This document shows, one piece after another, positions 29,564 to 33,222 of a DNA stretch of 33,222 nt (position 1 is its first letter; the number at the start of each line of letters is the position of its first letter). The translations under genes and the position numbers were made by a program. This stretch comes from an uncultured Prochlorococcus sp. (GTDB lineage: Bacteria; Cyanobacteriota; Cyanobacteriia; PCC-6307; Cyanobiaceae). The stretch is taken from assembly GCA_902612005.1 (NCBI GenBank), contig CACMCA010000013.1, forward strand, positions 1 through 33,222, given 5' to 3'. Under the pieces are notes generated by a model. It was not told the origin of the DNA. It saw only the letters and a list, made by a program, of their open reading frames with translations, and made no database searches.

Positions 29564-31426
29564 CTATGTAGGCATTTTACTTTCGGCTAAGAGAGTTTTT
29601 AGATCTTCCCCTTCTATAACTTCTTCTTGGAGAATTTTTTGGGAAATCGATTCTAAAAGAGGTAAGTTATTCCTCAAAATATTTAATGCAGTTTCGTGTG
29701 CATCATCTACTAAATCTCTAACCTCTTTGTCGATTGCTTGGGCAGTAGCATCACTGACAGATCTCCTAGGGTTGTTTCCATTTCCCAAAAACTGTCCCCC
29801 ACCTTGTTTGTCATAAGCAAGGGGGCCAAGTATATCACTCATTCCGAATGTTCCAACCATTTGCTCTGCTATATCAGTTGCTCTTTGTAAATCATTTGAA
29901 GCACCTGTAGTAATCTTCCCAAAAACGACTTCTTCTGCTGATCTACCCCCTAAAAGTGTAGCTATTTGACCTTTTAATTCCTCCTTAGAATTCAAGAACC
30001 TTTCTTCAGTTGGCAGTTGAAGAGTATAGCCAAGTGCACTCATGCCTCTAGGGACAATTGAAATCTTTGCAACTTTTGAACCTCCTGGCATAAGATGACC
30101 AACTATTGCATGACCAACTTCATGATAAGCAACGACTTTCTTTTCATCATCCTGCAAAACACGACTCTTCTTTTCTAAACCAGCAACAACTCTCTCTATA
30201 GCTTCACTCAAGTCTTGTTGTTCTACACTTTTCCTTTTAGCTCTAGCGGCAAGCAAAGCAGCCTCATTTACCATATTTGCTAGATCTGCCCCAGCAAATC
30301 CACTAGTGGCTTGAGCAATAGAATCCAAATCTATTGAATCGGATAACTTAACTTTTTTTGTATAAATCTCTAATATAGTTTTTCTACCAGATAAATCTGG
30401 TCTATCTACTAAGACCTGCCTGTCAAATCTTCCAGGTCTTAAAAGTGCCGCATCAAGAACCTCGGGCTGGTTCGTAGCAGCAAGTACTATAACTGGCTTA
30501 TCAGCAGAAGCGAATCCATCCATTTCAGTAAGAAGCTGGTTTAAGGTTTGTTCTCTCTCATCATTACCCCCAACAACACCCATTGATCCTGAACGGCTTT
30601 TACCAATAGCATCTAATTCGTCAATAAATATAATGCATGGAGCTTTTTTCTTAGCTTGTTCAAATAAGTCTCTAACTCTTGCTGCACCTGCACCTACAAA
30701 AAGCTCAACAAATTCAGAACCTGAAATTATGAAGAAAGGAACTTCTGCTTCACCAGCAACAGCTTTGGAAAGGAGAGTTTTTCCTGTTCCTGGAGGTCCT
30801 ACAAGAAGAACCCCTTTAGGTATTCGTGCACCGATATCAGTATATCTCTCAGGTTTTTTTAAAAAATCAACTATTTCCGTTAATTCGTCCTTAGCTTCAT
30901 CAACTCCTGCCACATCTGCAAATGTCACTTTAGATTCATCATCTGGGACATAAACCTTAGCTTTACTCTTAGTAAAACTTAAAGCTCCTTGAGCACCTCC
31001 GCCTCCCATACTTCTTCTTGCAAAAAATTGTAAAACAAGAATAAAAATTAGAGGAGGAACAACCCAGCTTAAAATGGTTGAGAAGAAATTAGGTTTTTTT
31101 GGAGGGGCAGCAGCGAATTCCACACCTTTACTTTCCAATCTTTGTGGAAGGTCCATATCAAAAATTGGGGTTGTCGCCAATACTGAAGGTGCTCCTTCCT
31201 CAGCTCCATTTAACTCGTATCTAATTTGTTCTTGGGTTATATATGCTCTCTTAACTTCCCCATCATTAACCTGATCTATAAATAAAGAGTAAGGCACTCT
31301 TGGGATTTGCATATTTTGATTTGGGAAAAGACTACTAAATAAAAGTAGTGCTCCAACTCCTATCAAAATGATATTTACAATTCCAAATCTTCTATTAGGT
31401 TGATTATCGTCTTGTCTTATTGGCAT
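29564..31426 (-). CDS. ftsH: ATP-dependent zinc metalloprotease FtsH
   Basis: Thylakoid/plasma-membrane AAA+ protease, 620 aa from ATG 31426 (a TTG 12 bases upstream is less likely). Two membrane helices flank a ~85-residue lumenal domain. The AAA module has Walker A GPPGTGKT (210-217), Walker B IIFIDELDA and the second region NDEREQTLNQLLTEMDG. The zinc site is HEVGH (435-439). Cyanobacterial FtsH removes damaged D1 from photosystem II, and the sequence suits this FtsH2-like type, although the paralogue is not certain. It degrades proteins as a hexamer. Confidence 0.96.
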   Translation of the reverse strand: MPIRQDDNQPNRRFGIVNIILIGVGALLLFSSLFPNQNMQIPRVPYSLFIDQVNDGEVKRAYITQEQIRYELNGAEEGAPSVLATTPIFDMDLPQRLESKGVEFAAAPPKKPNFFSTILSWVVPPLIFILVLQFFARRSMGGGGAQGALSFTKSKAKVYVPDDESKVTFADVAGVDEAKDELTEIVDFLKKPERYTDIGARIPKGVLLVGPPGTGKTLLSKAVAGEAEVPFFIISGSEFVELFVGAGAARVRDLFEQAKKKAPCIIFIDELDAIGKSRSGSMGVVGGNDEREQTLNQLLTEMDGFASADKPVIVLAATNQPEVLDAALLRPGRFDRQVLVDRPDLSGRKTILEIYTKKVKLSDSIDLDSIAQATSGFAGADLANMVNEAALLAARAKRKSVEQQDLSEAIERVVAGLEKKSRVLQDDEKKVVAYHEVGHAIVGHLMPGGSKVAKISIVPRGMSALGYTLQLPTEERFLNSKEELKGQIATLLGGRSAEEVVFGKITTGASNDLQRATDIAEQMVGTFGMSDILGPLAYDKQGGGQFLGNGNNPRRSVSDATAQAIDKEVRDLVDDAHETALNILRNNLPLLESISQKILQEEVIEGEDLKTLLAESKMPT

Positions 31427-31464
31427 AATTGTGGGCAATTTTGAACTTATTATAAACTAAACCA

Positions 31465-31511
31465 ACAGATTCCGTATCTGTAATTTTTTTTGTGGGTAAG
31501 AACCGTACGGT
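31465..31511. other. Hairpin and palindrome upstream of ftsH
   Basis: ACAGAT-TCCGT-ATCTGT (31465-31481) followed on the plus strand by T8 (31484-31491) looks like a terminator for the plus strand, where no gene ends. Next to it is the perfect palindrome ACCGTACGGT (31502-31511). Both lie in the 114-base ribD-ftsH gap and may be an operator or 5' UTR structure. Confidence 0.3.
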
Positions 31512-31540
31512 AATTTAACCCATTTAAAATTTCTTAAAAA

Positions 31541-32635
31541 TTAATTTTTGAATGTACTCTTAACGCATATATCATCTTCAATCAAACTAAGCTGAGATTC
31601 GCTTAATTCAATAATTTCATGCATTTCTCCAAACTCAAAATCCCCAAGGGGATTCATACTATTTTCTCCGCCTAAGATTTTTGGAGCAATAAAAGTTATA
31701 ATTTCCTGAATACAATTAGATTTGATAGCGGCAGTAGCCAATCGAGGGCCACATTCCCACAAAACTTTATTACATCCCCTTTTAGCGAGTATTTTTGAAA
31801 TTAACTCTGGATTATCTGATGACACCTTTTCAACTTCAACACACTTTGGAATCCTAGTGAGGTAGTTTTCATTTGCTGTAGAAGAATCATAAATAACTAT
31901 TGTTTTTGCCTCATTACAATCCCAAAGATTAGATTTTGTTGGCAGGTCTAAACTTTTTGTAAAAACAACTCGCAAAGGCTCAGGATTTTTTAAACCTCTT
32001 GTAGTCAAAAGGGGATTATCTCTTCTTAATGTGTTTCCACCAATGATTATTGCATCAAATTCTGCTCTAAAAGAGTGTACTAATGCCCTTGATTCTTCAT
32101 TGGTAATCCATTTACTTTTTCCATTTTTTAAAGCTATTCTTCCATCCATACTCATTGCCCATTTAAAAACACCAAATGCTTTTTTAGTAATATTCCTATG
32201 AATGAAAGCCTTATTTAAATCTAAGGATTCCTTTTTACATAATCCTAAGTGAACTTGTATTCCAGCTTCTTCTAGCAGCTTAATACCTTTACCAGCGACT
32301 CTTACATCAGGGTCTTTAATAGATATAAAAGCCTTTTTTATCCCTGAGGCTATCACCTTATCTACGCATGGAGGGGTTCTACCTTGGTGACAGCAAGGTT
32401 CAAGATTTACATAAATTGAACCACCTTTAGCATCTTTTTTTAAATTATTAAAAGCCATCGCTTCAGCATGGGGCATGCCAGCCTTGAAATGAAATCCTTC
32501 TGCTATAAGCTTTCCATTCTTATCAATTATCACTGCTCCCACCCTAGGGTTAGGACTCGTTGTATTTTTGCCTAAAGAGGCCAAAAAAATCGCTCTTTTC
32601 ATCCATTTTGCATGGCTTACATTTTTTTCAGACAT
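31541..32635 (-). CDS. ribD: Riboflavin biosynthesis deaminase/reductase RibD
   Basis: A bifunctional enzyme of 364 aa: the N-terminal deaminase domain binds zinc through HAE (56-58) and the PCCHQGRTPPC motif (Cys81, Cys90). The C-terminal reductase domain (~150-364) has FKWAMSMDGRIA, NTLRRDNPLLTTR and WECGPRLATAAI. It performs two steps from GTP-derived pyrimidine to the riboflavin precursor. I prefer ATG 32635 over TTG 32641. It lies 15 bases after the DUF3122 gene on the same strand. Confidence 0.95.
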   Translation of the reverse strand: MSEKNVSHAKWMKRAIFLASLGKNTTSPNPRVGAVIIDKNGKLIAEGFHFKAGMPHAEAMAFNNLKKDAKGGSIYVNLEPCCHQGRTPPCVDKVIASGIKKAFISIKDPDVRVAGKGIKLLEEAGIQVHLGLCKKESLDLNKAFIHRNITKKAFGVFKWAMSMDGRIALKNGKSKWITNEESRALVHSFRAEFDAIIIGGNTLRRDNPLLTTRGLKNPEPLRVVFTKSLDLPTKSNLWDCNEAKTIVIYDSSTANENYLTRIPKCVEVEKVSSDNPELISKILAKRGCNKVLWECGPRLATAAIKSNCIQEIITFIAPKILGGENSMNPLGDFEFGEMHEIIELSESQLSLIEDDICVKSTFKN

Positions 32636-32650
32636 CTCCAAAAATTAAAT

Positions 32651-33151
32651 TCAGTTTATTGATCTCCACTCTTTAACTACAAAGGGAGGAACAGGTAATT
32701 CAGAAAAAACTCCTGATAAAGACAATCTTAATGGTCTATTTTTAACTAAATTCATAATCAATTCATCAAGATCGAATTCTGCTGCAGCTTGTCTTCTATC
32801 ATTTGCTAATTCCACATTAAATAATGTTTTATCATCTAAAAGCCATTGTTTTCTTCCGGATTCAACTCTCAATTGAGTGGGATGATCAATCCTAAGATTC
32901 CCTGGATAACCTATTACCCTCAAGATCAACTTATCTTCAAAAAGAGGTGATTTATAAGCCACTAATTGCCAAGTTTCAAAGTCCAAGTCCCTTAAAAACT
33001 CACTACTAGCATTTATTAACTCCCCGTTTATTTCTGTTTCTGCAACTTCCGCAAATACTTTTAATGGGTTAAAGATAAAGGATAATAATAAAAGTAAAGG
33101 TAATATACCTCTAAATAAAATATTTTTATTTGAGTTTGTAATTTTCTTCAT
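32651..33151 (-). CDS. DUF3122 domain exported protein, 166 aa
   Basis: The signal peptide is clear (basic start, then ILPLLLLLSFIFNPLKVFA, cleavage probably near AEVAET). The mature part holds FETWQLVAYKSPLFEDKLIL, RVIGYPGNLRIDHPTQLRV and VFSELPVPPFVVKEW, a beta-rich fold of the cyanobacterial DUF3122 family, expected in the periplasm or lumen. Function unknown. Its ATG lies inside the end of the upstream partial gene (26-base overlap), so they are coupled. Confidence 0.87.
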   Translation of the reverse strand: MKKITNSNKNILFRGILPLLLLLSFIFNPLKVFAEVAETEINGELINASSEFLRDLDFETWQLVAYKSPLFEDKLILRVIGYPGNLRIDHPTQLRVESGRKQWLLDDKTLFNVELANDRRQAAAEFDLDELIMNLVKNRPLRLSLSGVFSELPVPPFVVKEWRSIN

Positions 33152-33222
33152 TTTCAGAATCCATTAGGGCATCAAGAGTTACAGCAGTTCTTACAATAGC
33201 TTGGTATCTTTTGATTATTTTA
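33126..33222 (-). CDS. C-terminal end of an unidentified protein (truncated by window edge)
   Basis: The last 31 codons, KIIKRYQAIVRTAVTLDALM then DSENEENYKLK, end at TAA 33126-33128. The overlap with the DUF3122 start and the sensible helical composition support a real gene reaching in from the right edge. Too short to identify. Confidence 0.6.
   Translation of the reverse strand, partial: KIIKRYQAIVRTAVTLDALMDSENEENYKLK

Noticed and set aside
30633..30953. 106-codon plus-strand frame inside ftsH
   Set aside because: Antisense to the AAA domain; Pro/Ser-rich composition typical of a shadow.

Overview
The window looks like the chromosome of a high-light-adapted Prochlorococcus (HL clade). 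It is very AT-rich with compact operons. It carries a split PntA, four high-light-inducible (Hli) proteins, cyanobacterial families such as DUF2839, DUF3303, DUF3721 and DUF3764, and a glutamine-II ('Downstream-peptide') riboswitch. Species and family names come from recognition of protein sequence, not from a search. I saw no rRNA, tRNA, IS element or CRISPR array. No gene-free stretch exceeds 300 bases.

Layout. (1) 1-3216, plus strand: the proton-translocating transhydrogenase operon (end of pntA, pntA-2, pntB) followed by an overlapping YheT-type hydrolase. (2) 3203-10344, minus strand: HlyD-like adaptor, polA, cysS, dxr and a thioredoxin-like [2Fe-2S] protein, closely spaced. (3) 10487-11578: ychF. 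(4) About 11.6-24.8 kb: an accessory-like region with more than 35 genes, almost all under 110 codons and many with one membrane helix. It holds a four-gene hli operon with an RpaB/HLR1-like site, selO, a frameshifted DUF3764 gene, two DUF2839 genes, the riboswitch with its 56-aa peptide gene, a five-gene translationally coupled minus-strand operon, a twin-CX3C microprotein and a leader with alternative RNA pairings. (5) 24.9-27.8 kb: yedK/HMCES, a DUF1651-like gene, rluF, a fourth hli and a decayed gene behind a basic membrane protein. (6) 27.9-33.2 kb, minus strand: DUF3122 protein, ribD, ftsH, argF and lexA.

How it fits together. The housekeeping blocks cover NAD(P)H balance, isoprenoid and riboflavin synthesis, arginine synthesis, DNA replication and repair, protein quality control and translation. 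The central region looks like a stress and nutrient-response zone: Hli proteins protect thylakoid chlorophyll complexes, the riboswitch senses glutamine (nitrogen status), and LexA and YedK handle DNA damage. The best candidates for undescribed biology are the leader at 23127-23274, the five-gene coupled operon at 20921-21891, the twin-CX3C protein with its palindromic promoter, and the riboswitch-controlled peptide.
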